A stretch of 64,000 nt of DNA from Shewanella sp. TC10 (GCF_009663145.1 NZ_VKHR01000012.1:31845-95844), one strand, 5' to 3'; positions 54,801-64,000 are shown, counted from the stretch's first letter. Numbers and translations are program-made. The notes: generated from the letters alone by a model not told the origin.

Positions 54801-54909
54801 GCTTAATTCCTTCTATATGACAATATCTATAATATTTAAGATACTCCGCTAATTGAGGAATGCAATTTTATTTATAGCTTTATAATCAAGCTCACACTTG
54901 CAATTAAGC

Positions 54910-55178
54910 CTAGGGCCTGTTGTTCTTTGCTGGTTAAGTTTTGTTCGAAATAAAAGCGTTTTAATCGAGGCGAATGAATTGATGCTTAGTCATCTAAGCA
55001 AAGTTCATTCAACAAAGAGTAAAACGCTTTTAGTCGACCCCTTCGGGCAGCGTTTGTTGGTCATTTTTACTGCGTTATCGACTTTTTATGTAGAATAACT
55101 ACACCACAAAGTCTCTGCCTTGTACAAATGACCGACAATTCGCTGCAAAAACAACCTTGAAAGATCAACAGGCCCTAG
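54910..55178 (+). mobile_element. MITE-like repeat element, full copy 2
   Basis: A 269-bp element with near-perfect ends (CTAGGGCCTGTTG left; CAACAGGCCCTAG right). Arms of the left hairpin are 54952-54963 (AAAAGCGTTTTA) and 55020-55031 (TAAAACGCTTTT); inside lie GAATGAA/TTCATTC and TGCTTAG/CTAAGCA. The right hairpin arms are about 55048-55070 and 55122-55145, with nested GACTTT/AAAGTC and GTAG/CTAC. No target duplication is obvious. The short ORF within it is spurious. It lies 150 bases before the dehydrogenase gene. Confidence 0.88.
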
Positions 55179-55331
55179 TGATATTAAGCGAGATGCTTAG
55201 ATTTGAATCACTCGATTTATCCTCGTTATCTAAAGAGAAATTCGCTAATATTGAATGAGTTACTTAAGGCCTTAATCCTTAAGTCGAGTTAATGTAAATA
55301 TCATCAATTTGCCATACCTTATAGGGCCGTC

Positions 55332-56783
55332 ATGCAGCAACTTCGAGATCCAAGCTTATTTCGCCAACAGGCATATATCAACGGTCTGTGGCATCACGCT
55401 AATACCGGCAATGTTGAAAACATCGTTAATCCAGCGACAAATGAAACATTGGGTACTGTCCCTGTCATGGCTGAAGAAGAGGCAAACTTTGCGATTACTG
55501 CGGCTGATAATGCCTTAACACAATGGCGAGCTAAAACTGCCAAAGAGCGTCAGCAAATATTATTAACTTGGCATCAGTTAATGATTGATAACCGTGATGA
55601 CCTAGCGTTAATTATGACCTTAGAGCAAGGTAAACCTATAGCAGAGTCGAAAGCTGAAGTCGGCTATGCAGCATCGTTTATTGAATGGTTTGCTGAAGAG
55701 GCCAAGCGAGTTTACGGTGAAACGATTCCAGGTCATCAAACAGATAAACGTATAACCGTTATCAAACAGGCCATTGGCGTGACTGCTGCAATTACGCCAT
55801 GGAATTTTCCATTAGCGATGATTACCCGTAAAGCCGCTCCAGCCCTCGCTGCTGGTTGTAGTATGGTTGTTAAGCCAGCACCAGATACCCCCTTTAGCGC
55901 GTTAGCCCTTGCGGAGCTTGCCCATAGAGCAGGTGTGCCAGCAGGTGTGTTTAATGTCATCACTGGAGATGCTAAAGCTATTGGCAATGAGTTGTGTAGT
56001 AACAAAGTTATTAGAAAGCTTTCTTTTACAGGGTCAACGGCAGTTGGCATTAAGCTAATGGCGCAATGTGCACCGACAGTTAAGAAGTTATCGTTAGAGC
56101 TCGGCGGTAATGCGCCTTTTATCGTATTTAATGATGCAGATATTGATGCCGCAGTGCAGGGAGCGATTCAAGCCAAATTTAGAAATGCTGGCCAAACATG
56201 TGTATGTGCAAACAGAATTTATGTGCAATCAGATGTGCTTGAGGTTTTTACCCATAAATTTGTTGCAGCGGTAAAAGCGCTAAAAGTAGGAAATGGTTTA
56301 GATAACCAATCAGACATTGGCCCATTAATTAACAACAATGCGCTAGTTAAAGTTGAATCTCATATTCAAAATGCACTTGAACGAGGCGCAGAGTTATTAT
56401 TGGGCGGAAAAAGAGTTAAATCAGAAGGGATGTATTTTGAGCCCACAGTAATAACGGGTGCGACTCAGGAAATGCTATTAGCATCAGAAGAAACCTTTGG
56501 ACCACTGGCGCCTATCTTTGAATTTGAATCTGTTGAGCAAGTGATTCAAATGGCTAATGATACTGACTTTGGTCTTGCTGCCTACTTTTATGCTCGTGAT
56601 ATCAGTTTAGTTTATCAAGTCTCTGAAGCGCTCGAGTTTGGCATGGTTGGGGTAAATACGGGATTGATATCAACTGAAGTTGCGCCATTTGGTGGCATTA
56701 AATCGTCAGGGCTTGGCCGTGAAGGTTCAAGGCATGGTTTAGATGAGTACCTTGAAATGAAATACGTGTGTTTAGCGGTTTAA
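55332..56783 (+). CDS. gabD: NAD(P)-dependent succinate-semialdehyde dehydrogenase family
   Basis: The 483-residue aldehyde dehydrogenase has ITPWNFPLAMITRKAAPALAA, SFTGSTAVGI, LSLELGGNAPF (catalytic Glu) and NAGQTCVCANRIYV (catalytic Cys followed by a second Cys, as in GabD). It oxidises succinate semialdehyde to succinate in the GABA route; a related semialdehyde is possible. The MITE-like element ends about 150 bases upstream, so the promoter may lie within or next to it. Confidence 0.9.
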   Translation: MQQLRDPSLFRQQAYINGLWHHANTGNVENIVNPATNETLGTVPVMAEEEANFAITAADNALTQWRAKTAKERQQILLTWHQLMIDNRDDLALIMTLEQGKPIAESKAEVGYAASFIEWFAEEAKRVYGETIPGHQTDKRITVIKQAIGVTAAITPWNFPLAMITRKAAPALAAGCSMVVKPAPDTPFSALALAELAHRAGVPAGVFNVITGDAKAIGNELCSNKVIRKLSFTGSTAVGIKLMAQCAPTVKKLSLELGGNAPFIVFNDADIDAAVQGAIQAKFRNAGQTCVCANRIYVQSDVLEVFTHKFVAAVKALKVGNGLDNQSDIGPLINNNALVKVESHIQNALERGAELLLGGKRVKSEGMYFEPTVITGATQEMLLASEETFGPLAPIFEFESVEQVIQMANDTDFGLAAYFYARDISLVYQVSEALEFGMVGVNTGLISTEVAPFGGIKSSGLGREGSRHGLDEYLEMKYVCLAV

Positions 56784-56865
56784 ATTGATAATTGATGAAA
56801 AGCTATTTATGCCTGCTTCAATGTGTTGCATAATTAAACACATCTGAAATAAATCATTGAGTATT

Positions 56866-57618
56866 ATGCTTTTCTCCCCATTAGATATTATTGCGTTAAT
56901 TTGCTTTTTCCTTTGTTGGATAGGTTATACCTTCTTTGCCCGCAGGAAAGCCAAAACAACCAATTGTATTGCACGTTGCTTACATCAACATCGCATCCAT
57001 TGGATGGCTGAAGTGATGAAAAAAGAAATCCGTGTAGGGGAAGCCTCTTTACTGGCAAATTTAGAGAGAAATATTGCGTTTTTTGCTTCAACAACCTTAC
57101 TGGTACTAGCGGGTGTATTGACACTATTTGCCCAGGTTGAGCGTTTAGAAGAAGTGATTAGTTCAATTCCGTTTTCAGCTGAACCTAACCATGCGTTAGT
57201 GCAAGTGAAGCTGGCGATGTTGGCGTCAATTTTTGTGTTAGCCTTTTTCCAATTTACTTGGTCTATGCGTCAATATGGTTTTTTGAATGTCATGATTGGT
57301 GCTGCACCAATAGATCCTTCTGGAGAAAATAAAAACTTATTGGCTTATTCCCGTCAAATGGCCACTGTAGGCGATCAAGCTGCTCACTCATACAATTACG
57401 GCCTAAGATCATATTACTTCTCTATGGCTGCGCTATGCTGGTTCTGGAACCCTATTTTATTGATACTAGCTAGCTTGCTGGTGGTATACACTTTATATCG
57501 CCGTGAGTTTAAGTCTCGAGCGGTTAGGGCTATTACTGCAGCGCAAACACACTTAGAAATTGCCCAATCTATAAAAGAGCAGCGCTCAACTGAATCGCTC
57601 AGTAAAAATAGCAGCTGA
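56866..57618 (+). CDS. DUF599 membrane protein
   Basis: The 250-residue protein has about four membrane segments and the DUF599 pattern: MLFSPLDIIALICFFLCWIG at the start, NIAFFASTTLLVLAGVLTLF, RQYGFLNVMIGAAP and RSYYFSMAALCWFWNP. The function is unknown. I chose the ATG at 56866; a TTG at 56857 would add three residues. The ribosome site is weak. It follows the dehydrogenase gene by 82 bases, so cotranscription is possible. Confidence 0.85.
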   Translation: MLFSPLDIIALICFFLCWIGYTFFARRKAKTTNCIARCLHQHRIHWMAEVMKKEIRVGEASLLANLERNIAFFASTTLLVLAGVLTLFAQVERLEEVISSIPFSAEPNHALVQVKLAMLASIFVLAFFQFTWSMRQYGFLNVMIGAAPIDPSGENKNLLAYSRQMATVGDQAAHSYNYGLRSYYFSMAALCWFWNPILLILASLLVVYTLYRREFKSRAVRAITAAQTHLEIAQSIKEQRSTESLSKNSS

Positions 57619-57711
57619 GTATGCTGAATGTCCTATGTTGTATTTCATTATCGCTTCAGTAGATAGCTGTAAGTATGTCATTGAGTGCAAAAGAGTCTTA
57701 GCTGACTGCAC

Positions 57712-58662
57712 TTAACTGCAATTTCTGGTGAGGTTTAAAAATAAACTGCTGGAAATTAATGACTGTCGACTGAGTTTAAATGAGACATAACTGCGACGTT
57801 TTCCTTGGTATTTTGCGCCATCCATTTTCTCTTGCAGAGTGTCACCAAGGTCAACAACTTCCCCGCTTAAAAAGTCCATCAACTTTACGCCAATGTCTGA
57901 GCGTGCTTTATAGCCAAAGGCAATATTATTTTCCGTTTCAGCGAGTGTGAGCAATAGATGCGACAAGAAATCTTCTGTGACATGCTTACCTCCCAAGTAG
58001 GTGCTGAGCATATACAAACAACCAGGCTCATGGGCTTGTATCAAATGCTCATGGGTGAGTTGCTGATCTGTAAGCTGGTTTGTTGATAAAGCATCAAAAG
58101 TTGCTTCACTGACTTTGATAATAAATATATGCCCAGCTAGCAATCCATTAACTAAATAGAATGTGACCTCTGTGGAGTCGACGTTAGCTAATGACTTGAT
58201 AAAATCCTTGCTCCATACCTCTCGCCCTTTGGTTAAGTTTGTGTGGTAGTTCGCAATCCAGCCATACATATTTTCGGCTTCATCTGCATTTTTGGTCAAT
58301 TTATCAAAGCTAATAGTATCTTGGGATATGTAGGGGTGAGCGCCCATTAAATGGTTGTAGTTGAGTTGTTGATCAATCATTTTGAAAAAACTGTCTATGG
58401 AAGGGAGCTGCTTTAATTCAAATGCTGCATCGCAAAGCAATTGCTGAGGTTGATCATTAAAAAACTCCATTAATGATACTTGCCTTACGATATTAGGGCT
58501 GACTTTTCCTCTCTCCCAACGACTAATTGTCAATGAGTCTAGGTTTTCAAACAGTGTATTGTAAGCTGCGAGTTTTAGAGCCAAAGATTCTTGTGAAAAT
58601 CCCGCCTCAGATCGCCTAGTCACAATATAGTCAGCAATGTCTTTAAATGTATTCTCACGCAT
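57712..58662 (-). CDS. XRE-type transcriptional regulator with a large C-terminal domain
   Basis: The 316-residue protein has an N-terminal HTH of the XRE/Cro class (ADYIVTRRSEAGFSQESLALKL...LDSLTISRWERGKVSPN, about residues 8-60) and a C-terminal region of about 250 residues that I do not recognise. I chose the ATG at 58662, which begins MRENTFKD. The longer reading to 58722 adds 20 residues with no HTH likeness. It is a single gene. A truncated repeat element lies about 100 bases upstream. Confidence 0.72.
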   Translation of the reverse strand: MRENTFKDIADYIVTRRSEAGFSQESLALKLAAYNTLFENLDSLTISRWERGKVSPNIVRQVSLMEFFNDQPQQLLCDAAFELKQLPSIDSFFKMIDQQLNYNHLMGAHPYISQDTISFDKLTKNADEAENMYGWIANYHTNLTKGREVWSKDFIKSLANVDSTEVTFYLVNGLLAGHIFIIKVSEATFDALSTNQLTDQQLTHEHLIQAHEPGCLYMLSTYLGGKHVTEDFLSHLLLTLAETENNIAFGYKARSDIGVKLMDFLSGEVVDLGDTLQEKMDGAKYQGKRRSYVSFKLSRQSLISSSLFLNLTRNCS

Positions 58663-58768
58663 TAGCCAATTCCCGCTTTCGTTATTTGAACACTGAACAA
58701 ACGACTCATTCCAAGTTAACACCGCTTATTGTTGAATGCACCTTTGTTAAATGGACATTTGAGATTAC

Positions 58769-58863
58769 AAGGTGCTTAGATGACTAGGCATCACTTTATC
58801 TACCTCGTTTAAAACGCTTTTATTTCGAGCAAAACTTAACTAGCAAAGATCAGCAGCCTCTAG
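58769..58863 (-). mobile_element. MITE-like repeat element, truncated inverted copy
   Basis: About 95 bp matches the left end of the element in reverse orientation, including the terminal repeat (CTAGAGGCTGCTGATCTTTGC in complement), the TTCGAAATAAAAGCGTTTTA-like arm and the CCTAGTCATCTAAGCACCTT core. Homology ends at 58769; the right half is absent. Confidence 0.8.
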
Positions 58864-59000
58864 GCATGGCGAAATATTTTTTTCGTTAGCATGCCCTAAT
58901 GTGTTCCCTAACAATTTGATTTAATGATGACCAACGAAGCAGCAATGGTTATAAGACATGAAGCCATTACTTAGCTATCAATAAAACTGAGGGTATTAAT

Positions 59001-59828
59001 ATGATTAAATCAACCAAGATGATGATGGTAGCAGCGAGTATTACATTATTGAGTGCTTGCGCTAATTCAGGTGCAGTAAATGAAGATGGTAGTGAAAACA
59101 GTAACCGTGGTATGAAAACGGGTATCGCAGGTGGGGCAATTCTAGGCTTAGCCATGGGCGCAGCAGCGGGAGATGCTAGTTTGGCTCTTAAAGGCGCAGC
59201 AGTTGGTGCAGCTGCAGGTGGTGTTGCTGGGGCGAGTGCTGACTATGCTAATGATCGCGAAGATTACCGCAATGAAAATGCCAGCAAGAGTATCAATATT
59301 AATGGCCTGCCTGCTGGTGGTGTAAGTGCAAATGGTCAATCAACGGCTCAGAACAATCAACAACCCGCAACATGGGATAAGTTGGACACATTTAGTGGCC
59401 AATGGCAGGTGAATATCTGGGCACTAAATAATGAAGGTGCTCGAATTGAAGCGAATGCAGAAGCTCAAGGTGCATTAGTTAAAACCACAGCAACTCAGCT
59501 TACGGTTGATAACCTGACTGTAAACGGTAAAAAGCAAACGTTAGCAGGTAAAGTTGATTTAGCTTATAGCACTGAAGAAGGTTATCAAATTACGACAAAC
59601 TTTAAAGATAATCAGCCATTAAAGTTTGTGGGTGAAGCAGGCGAAAATGGGCGCTATAGCTACTACCCTGTTAAGGTCAGCGGCGAAAGCTTTTCTGGTA
59701 ATGACAGAAATAAAATGCGTATTGAACTGAGGTTTGTCGGTCAGGATGTGTTTTTAGTCGACAGCTTTACTCAAATTGATGGCAAAGAAGTACAAATCCA
59801 ATCTTATCGCTTTACTCGCCAAAGTTAA
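59001..59828 (+). CDS. Glycine-zipper lipoprotein
   Basis: The 275-residue protein has a lipobox (LSAC, Cys20), then a glycine-zipper segment with repeated GxxxG/GAAAG (GIAGGAILGLAMGAAAG...GAAVGAAAGGVAGA, about 43-80) and a C-terminal beta-rich region of about 150 residues that I do not recognise. Glycine zippers insert in membranes as helical bundles. GAGGG lies before the ATG. It is a single gene. Confidence 0.75.
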   Translation: MIKSTKMMMVAASITLLSACANSGAVNEDGSENSNRGMKTGIAGGAILGLAMGAAAGDASLALKGAAVGAAAGGVAGASADYANDREDYRNENASKSININGLPAGGVSANGQSTAQNNQQPATWDKLDTFSGQWQVNIWALNNEGARIEANAEAQGALVKTTATQLTVDNLTVNGKKQTLAGKVDLAYSTEEGYQITTNFKDNQPLKFVGEAGENGRYSYYPVKVSGESFSGNDRNKMRIELRFVGQDVFLVDSFTQIDGKEVQIQSYRFTRQS

Positions 59829-59905
59829 GTTGCGGATATTGATGCAGTAATAGATACATCAGCTACACAAAAGTGATGAAGCACTTTTTACAAAATCTAG
59901 ACATG

Positions 59906-59936
59906 AAAAAGCCGCTTAAATTTCTTTAAGCGGCTT
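59906..59936 (-). terminator. Terminator of tRNA-Ile2
   Basis: A 12-bp stem AAGCCGCTTAAA/TTTAAGCGGCTT with a TTTC loop; the A-run at the left gives a T-run on the minus strand. Confidence 0.85.
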
Positions 59937-59944
59937 ATCAAAAT

Positions 59945-60021
59945 TGGTGGCCCCTCCCAGACTCGAACTGGGGACCTGACGATTATGAGTCGTATGCTCT
60001 AACCAACTGAGCTAAGGGGCC
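59945..60021 (-). tRNA. tRNA-Ile(CAU), lysidine-modified (ileX/ileY type)
   Basis: The 77-base gene includes the encoded CCA. The acceptor stem is GGCCCCT/AGGGGCC, the D-loop has AGCTCAGTTGGTTAGAGC, the anticodon loop CTCATAA has anticodon CAT, and the T-loop is GTTCGAGTC. The acceptor and anticodon stems match the minor isoleucine tRNA whose C34 is turned to lysidine by TilS, not tRNA-Met. It is transcribed leftward and ends with its own terminator. Confidence 0.88.
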
Positions 60022-60183
60022 GACTTAAGACAGTCGTCACTATCAAAAGCGGAGGGAAGTATACGAAGTTTATTGATACTTGTCACCACTCAATTAGCTA
60101 GAAATTCACTTCTTGGTATCGTTTGGTTATCTGTTAAGCAATCAATTAACTATCTGTTGATGATATCGCTGATTTATAACAAT

Positions 60184-60211
60184 AAAAAAGCCCGCTATTA
60201 GCGGGCTTTTT
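60184..60211 (-). terminator. Terminator of rpoD
   Basis: An AAAGCCCGCT/AGCGGGCTTT stem with a short AT loop, minus-strand T-run from the A-run at the left. Confidence 0.88.
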
Positions 60212-60248
60212 GTTTGATAATTCAAACTGAGTCTTACTCGAGTATTTA

Positions 60249-62078
60249 TTACTCGTCTAAGAAAGACTTCAAGATTTCAGAGCGAGAAGGGTGACGTAAT
60301 TTACGTAACGCTTTTGCTTCAATCTGACGAATACGTTCACGTGTTACGTCAAACTGCTTACCGACTTCTTCAAGTGTATGGTCGGTGTTCATGTCGATAC
60401 CGAAACGCATACGCAATACTTTAGCTTCACGAGCAGTTAGACCTGCTAATACTTCGTGAGTGGCGTTCTTTAAACTTTCGCTTGTTGCTGAGTCTAAAGG
60501 AAGCTCTAAGGTATTATCTTCAATGAAGTCACCTAAGTGCGAATCTTCATCGTCACCAATTGGTGTTTCCATTGAAATTGGTTCTTTAGCGATTTTCAAC
60601 ACTTTAAGAATCTTATCTTCAGGCATTAACATGCGTTCTGATAATTCTTCAGGTGTTGGTTCACGACCCATTTCTTGTAACATTTGACGTGAAATACGAT
60701 TAAGTTTGTTAATCGTTTCAATCATATGTACTGGAATACGAATTGTACGCGCTTGGTCAGCAATAGAACGTGTAATTGCCTGACGGATCCACCATGTTGC
60801 ATAAGTTGAGAACTTATAACCACGACGATATTCAAACTTATCTACCGCTTTCATCAGACCGATGTTACCTTCTTGAATCAAATCCAAGAACTGTAAACCA
60901 CGGTTGGTGTACTTTTTAGCAATCGAAATTACTAGACGTAAGTTTGCTTCAACCATTTCTTTCTTCGCACGACGAGCTCTTGCTTCACCGATTGACATAC
61001 GACGGTTGATGTCTTTAATTGCACGAATGATTAGACCTGTTTCTTGTTCGATTGCAGCTAATTTAGTGCTACAACGAATCACGTCTTCTTCAACCATTCT
61101 CAAGCCTTCAGCGTAAGGCTTGTTACTGTCTTTCTCTGCATGGAACCAAGCTAAATCAGTTTCGTTGCCAGTGAAGAACTTAACAAAGTTTTTCTTCGGC
61201 ATTTTAGCTTGATCAACACATAATTTTAGAATTAAACGCTCTTGAACACGTACGCGATCCATCATGGTGCGCATGCTTTTTACTAAGCGATCAAACTGTT
61301 TAGGAATTAAACGGAATTCTTTAAAGAGTTCGCCGATGACAAATAAAGCACCAATGGCTTCAGGGTGATCACGACCTTTCTTTTCAATTACCGCTAAGCC
61401 TTTTTCGTAAGACTCACGTAACTGAGTGAACTTCTCTTTAGCTTCTTCAGGATCTGGACCTTTTGGGCCTTCCTCTTCATCTTCGTCATCGCCGTCATCA
61501 TCTTCGTCTTCAAGCTCTTCTTCAGATAACTCAGAACCAACGTGTGTAGCTGTCGGTGCTACATCGTCGTCATCTGGGTTTACGAAGCCTGCAATGATGT
61601 CGGTTAAACGAAGCTCATCCGCTTCATACTTATCAAATTGCTCAAGAATCATCGCAATGGCTTGCGGGTATTCTGAAACAGAGCTTTGAACCGTATTAAT
61701 ACCTTCTTCAATACGTTTTGCGATGACGATTTCGCCTTCGCGGGTCAATAGCTCAACAGTACCCATTTCACGCATATACATACGTACTGGATCTGTTGTA
61801 CGACCTAATTCACTCTCTACCGTTGCAAGTGCTGCTGCAGCTTCTTCTGCAGCATCTTCATCGGTGTTGTCCTCAGACATCATAATGTCATCGGCATCTG
61901 GCGCTTGTTCGTAAACGCGGATGCCCATGTCATTGATCATCTGGACAATATCTTCAATCTGATCTGAATCGACCATGTCAGCTGGCAAGTGGTCATTGAC
62001 TTCAGCATAGGTTAAATAACCTTGCTCTTTACCTTTAGCAAGCAACAATTTAAGTTGCGACTGCGGAGTATGCTCCAT
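60249..62078 (-). CDS. rpoD: RNA polymerase primary sigma factor sigma-70
   Basis: The 609-residue sigma factor has region 1.1 (start [17 protein letters not shown]), a long acidic Asp/Glu-rich stretch in the non-conserved region (about 195-215), region 2 ([37 protein letters not shown]), region 3 and region 4 ([36 protein letters not shown]). I chose the ATG at 62078 because GGAT lies 7 bases before it; the ATG at 62087 overlaps that site. It follows dnaG, as in the rpsU-dnaG-rpoD operon. A gap of 150 bases could hold its own promoter. Confidence 0.97.
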   Translation of the reverse strand: MEHTPQSQLKLLLAKGKEQGYLTYAEVNDHLPADMVDSDQIEDIVQMINDMGIRVYEQAPDADDIMMSEDNTDEDAAEEAAAALATVESELGRTTDPVRMYMREMGTVELLTREGEIVIAKRIEEGINTVQSSVSEYPQAIAMILEQFDKYEADELRLTDIIAGFVNPDDDDVAPTATHVGSELSEEELEDEDDDGDDEDEEEGPKGPDPEEAKEKFTQLRESYEKGLAVIEKKGRDHPEAIGALFVIGELFKEFRLIPKQFDRLVKSMRTMMDRVRVQERLILKLCVDQAKMPKKNFVKFFTGNETDLAWFHAEKDSNKPYAEGLRMVEEDVIRCSTKLAAIEQETGLIIRAIKDINRRMSIGEARARRAKKEMVEANLRLVISIAKKYTNRGLQFLDLIQEGNIGLMKAVDKFEYRRGYKFSTYATWWIRQAITRSIADQARTIRIPVHMIETINKLNRISRQMLQEMGREPTPEELSERMLMPEDKILKVLKIAKEPISMETPIGDDEDSHLGDFIEDNTLELPLDSATSESLKNATHEVLAGLTAREAKVLRMRFGIDMNTDHTLEEVGKQFDVTRERIRQIEAKALRKLRHPSRSEILKSFLDE

Positions 62079-62228
62079 AGATATCATCCAAGTTGGGGAA
62101 ACTGAAATAACGACTGGACACCTGCCGAAGCATAAGTGTCAAGCAAATCGTCAATTATAGCTGTATGAACTAAAGTACGCTAGTCCATGACATTGCTTAA
62201 CTGAACATTTTTAAAATAAAAAATGCAA

Positions 62229-63953
62229 TTATGCGATGCCTTTCATTATTGAAATCAGCTTCGTTAGCTGAATTTTTTCAGCTTTCGTTAGAGTTTGTTT
62301 AAGACTCAATTCCTGATAACGCTGTTCAATATATTGATTGTTCAACCAGATCAGGGTTTGTTTAAACTCTTGAACTAAGTTTTCATCCGCCACTTGGTGG
62401 TCCCATTGGGCCAATTTTATCAAGGCACTTTTTTGCTCGTGCTCTCGATATATCTCAAGTAGTTGTGCGCTGTTAAACTGTTGTTCGCGAGTTAAATTTA
62501 ACAAATCAATTAGCAAATCAATGCCAGCAATTTGTAAATGGGCTAATGCAGGTTGGGCGGCTAAGCCATAACCTAAATCAGGTCGTTGTACTAACAAAGC
62601 AATGGCTAATCGCAATGGTGTACCGCGCCCTTGTAAGCCCTTTTTATTCATAGGCTGTTGCTGTTTTACGGCAAAACCTAATTTTTTCTTTAGATCGTCT
62701 GCGCTGTTCATACCAATCTTATGCGCAAGATTCTCTAATAATAAATTCTGTAAAACGGTATCTTGTACTCGTTCAATCAGTGCAATTGCTTCTTTAGCCA
62801 ATGCACTCTTATCAGTACCGTATTGATTGGTTAATGTCTCAAATAAAAACGCTGGTAAATCAAGCGCATCAAGCATTAACTTTTCAAAACCATCTTTACC
62901 GACTTGGCGAACCATAGTATCTGGATCTTCACCTTGTGGTAAAAACATAAATCTAACCACATCGCCGGGTTTTAATAGCGGAAGGGCAGTTTCTAATGCT
63001 CTCCAAGCGGCTTTCTTACCCGCCTTATCGCCGTCATAACAACAAATCACTTCTTTAGCACTACGCACTAAAAGCTGAAATTGTTCAGCAGTTGTTGCCG
63101 TACCAAGTGATGCAACAGCGTAGTCTACATCAAATTGAGCAAGTGCAACGACATCCATATAGCCTTCAACAATCAACACTTGTTGAGGGTCACGATGTCT
63201 TTGCTTCAATTCATAAAGGCCGTAAAGCTCATTACCCTTATGAAATATGGGCGTTTCTGGAGAATTCAAGTACTTCGGTGTTCCATCGCCTAAAACTCGA
63301 CCACCAAAGCCAACTACACGACCACGACGGTCACGAATAGGGAACATTAAACGGTCGCGAAAGCGGTCGTAACGTTTACCGTTATCGTTGGCAATCAACA
63401 TGCCTGCAGTCAGTAATTTGTCTTGTGCTGACTGATTTTGGCGATAGCGACTTAATAGTCCATCCCAACCGTCAGGCGCAAAACCTATCCCAAAGTGCTC
63501 AACCACATTGGATGAAAGCCCTCTGAAATCTAAATAATCTAGTACTTTTTGTTTGTCTGAGTGCTGACGTAACTGACTTTGATAAAAGAGGTTAGCTTCT
63601 TCCATCAGTTGATATAAGTCGCGGCTCAAACCTTGATCTTTTTTAGGACCTGTACCTTGTTCTCTTGGTACATCCAGTCCTAATTTACCTGCGAGTTCTT
63701 CGATGGCATCAACAAATTCAAGCCTATCGTATTCCATAATGAAATCGATGGCATTGCCATGGGCACCACAACCGAAGCAGTGATAAAATTGTTTATCTCG
63801 ACTGACAGTAAAAGAAGGTGATTTTTCGCTATGAAAAGGACAACATGCAGAGTGATTTTTCCCTGCTTTTTTCAAAGGCACACGATGATCAATTAGATCA
63901 ACGATGTCGGTGCGAGCTATAAGCTCATTGATAAAGTCACGAGGTATCGCCAT
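62229..63953 (-). CDS. dnaG: DNA primase
   Basis: The 574-residue primase has the N-terminal zinc finger (CCPFHSEKSPSFTV...FYHCFGCGAHGNAIDF, about residues 38-72), the TOPRIM block (VEGYMDVVALAQF; CYDGDKAGKKAA) and a helical DnaB-binding C-terminus. It makes RNA primers for replication. I chose the ATG at 63953, whose product starts MAIPRDFINELIARTDIVDL like other DnaG proteins; the longer frame to 63992 has no family likeness. The rpsU neighbour would lie outside the window. Confidence 0.96.
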   Translation of the reverse strand: MAIPRDFINELIARTDIVDLIDHRVPLKKAGKNHSACCPFHSEKSPSFTVSRDKQFYHCFGCGAHGNAIDFIMEYDRLEFVDAIEELAGKLGLDVPREQGTGPKKDQGLSRDLYQLMEEANLFYQSQLRQHSDKQKVLDYLDFRGLSSNVVEHFGIGFAPDGWDGLLSRYRQNQSAQDKLLTAGMLIANDNGKRYDRFRDRLMFPIRDRRGRVVGFGGRVLGDGTPKYLNSPETPIFHKGNELYGLYELKQRHRDPQQVLIVEGYMDVVALAQFDVDYAVASLGTATTAEQFQLLVRSAKEVICCYDGDKAGKKAAWRALETALPLLKPGDVVRFMFLPQGEDPDTMVRQVGKDGFEKLMLDALDLPAFLFETLTNQYGTDKSALAKEAIALIERVQDTVLQNLLLENLAHKIGMNSADDLKKKLGFAVKQQQPMNKKGLQGRGTPLRLAIALLVQRPDLGYGLAAQPALAHLQIAGIDLLIDLLNLTREQQFNSAQLLEIYREHEQKSALIKLAQWDHQVADENLVQEFKQTLIWLNNQYIEQRYQELSLKQTLTKAEKIQLTKLISIMKGIA

Positions 63954-64000
63954 ATATGCTATAGGTCTCGCATTACCAAGTAGATAAAACAAACAAGCCG

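Noticed and set aside
54898..55098. A 66-codon ORF inside the full repeat element
   Set aside because: It lies in a hairpin-rich repeat, has no ribosome site or protein likeness, and the frame is not kept in copy 1.
61426..61689. Serine-rich ORF opposite rpoD
   Set aside because: It is the antisense shadow of the acidic Asp/Glu stretch of sigma-70.

Overview
The window looks like chromosome of a marine Shewanella or a very close relative. It is low in GC. It carries a decaheme outer-membrane lipoprotein of the OmcA/MtrC type, a pentaheme NrfA, several small families typical of Shewanella and Vibrio (DUF2960, DUF3634, DUF2913, TIGR04102-type SEC-C, DUF3833) and the standard gammaproteobacterial pairs dnaG-rpoD, holC-valS and lptF-lptG divergent from pepA. 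I see no prophage, transposase gene or CRISPR array.

Layout. 0-5 kb: decaheme cytochrome, acetate-type transporter, POT peptide transporter. 5.5-9.9 kb: a leftward operon of cupredoxin-like protein, membrane GGDEF-EAL protein and outer-membrane barrel. 10.2-17.2 kb: a SEC-C protein, then a chaperone-usher-like fimbrial locus (two DUF4402 subunits, PapD-type chaperone, CS1/TcfC-like usher, and a divergent DUF4402-like gene) with a 685-base AT-rich gap. 17.3-24.9 kb: valS, holC, pepA and lptFG. 25-31 kb: a diguanylate cyclase, small conserved proteins, an enlarged RecX, an unlisted 42-residue membrane protein, a DUF2913 protein and a secreted peroxiredoxin-like protein. 31.7-41.5 kb: RhlE helicase, two M24 peptidases, FKBP isomerase, a DUF418-YceI-DUF1294 operon, a hotdog protein and a DUF368 (PopT-type) lipid carrier translocase. 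41.7-54.3 kb: DUF523/DUF1722 plus photolyase, then nnrS-nrfA, then an eight-gene lipid and photo-oxidative stress cluster. 54.4-60 kb: DUF3634, semialdehyde dehydrogenase, DUF599, an XRE-type regulator, a glycine-zipper lipoprotein and tRNA-Ile2(CAU). 60.2-64 kb: rpoD and dnaG.

How genes work together. The photolyase pair and the 47.4-54.2 kb cluster (NTF2-like, SDR, FAD oxidase, DUF1365, Cfa-like methyltransferase, DUF2878, chalcone-isomerase-like, DUF3833) match the gene set that in other proteobacteria answers singlet oxygen under an ECF sigma/ChrR pair. Neither regulator is in this window, and a nitrite/NO module (nnrS-nrfA) sits between the two halves. The cupredoxin, c-di-GMP and barrel operon suggests envelope sensing linked to c-di-GMP turnover.

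Most unusual non-coding content. A TIR-bounded, MITE-like element of about 270-283 bp with two internal hairpins is present in two full copies and one truncated inverted copy. Short tandem duplications (7 to 44 bp units) are frequent in the intergenic gaps.
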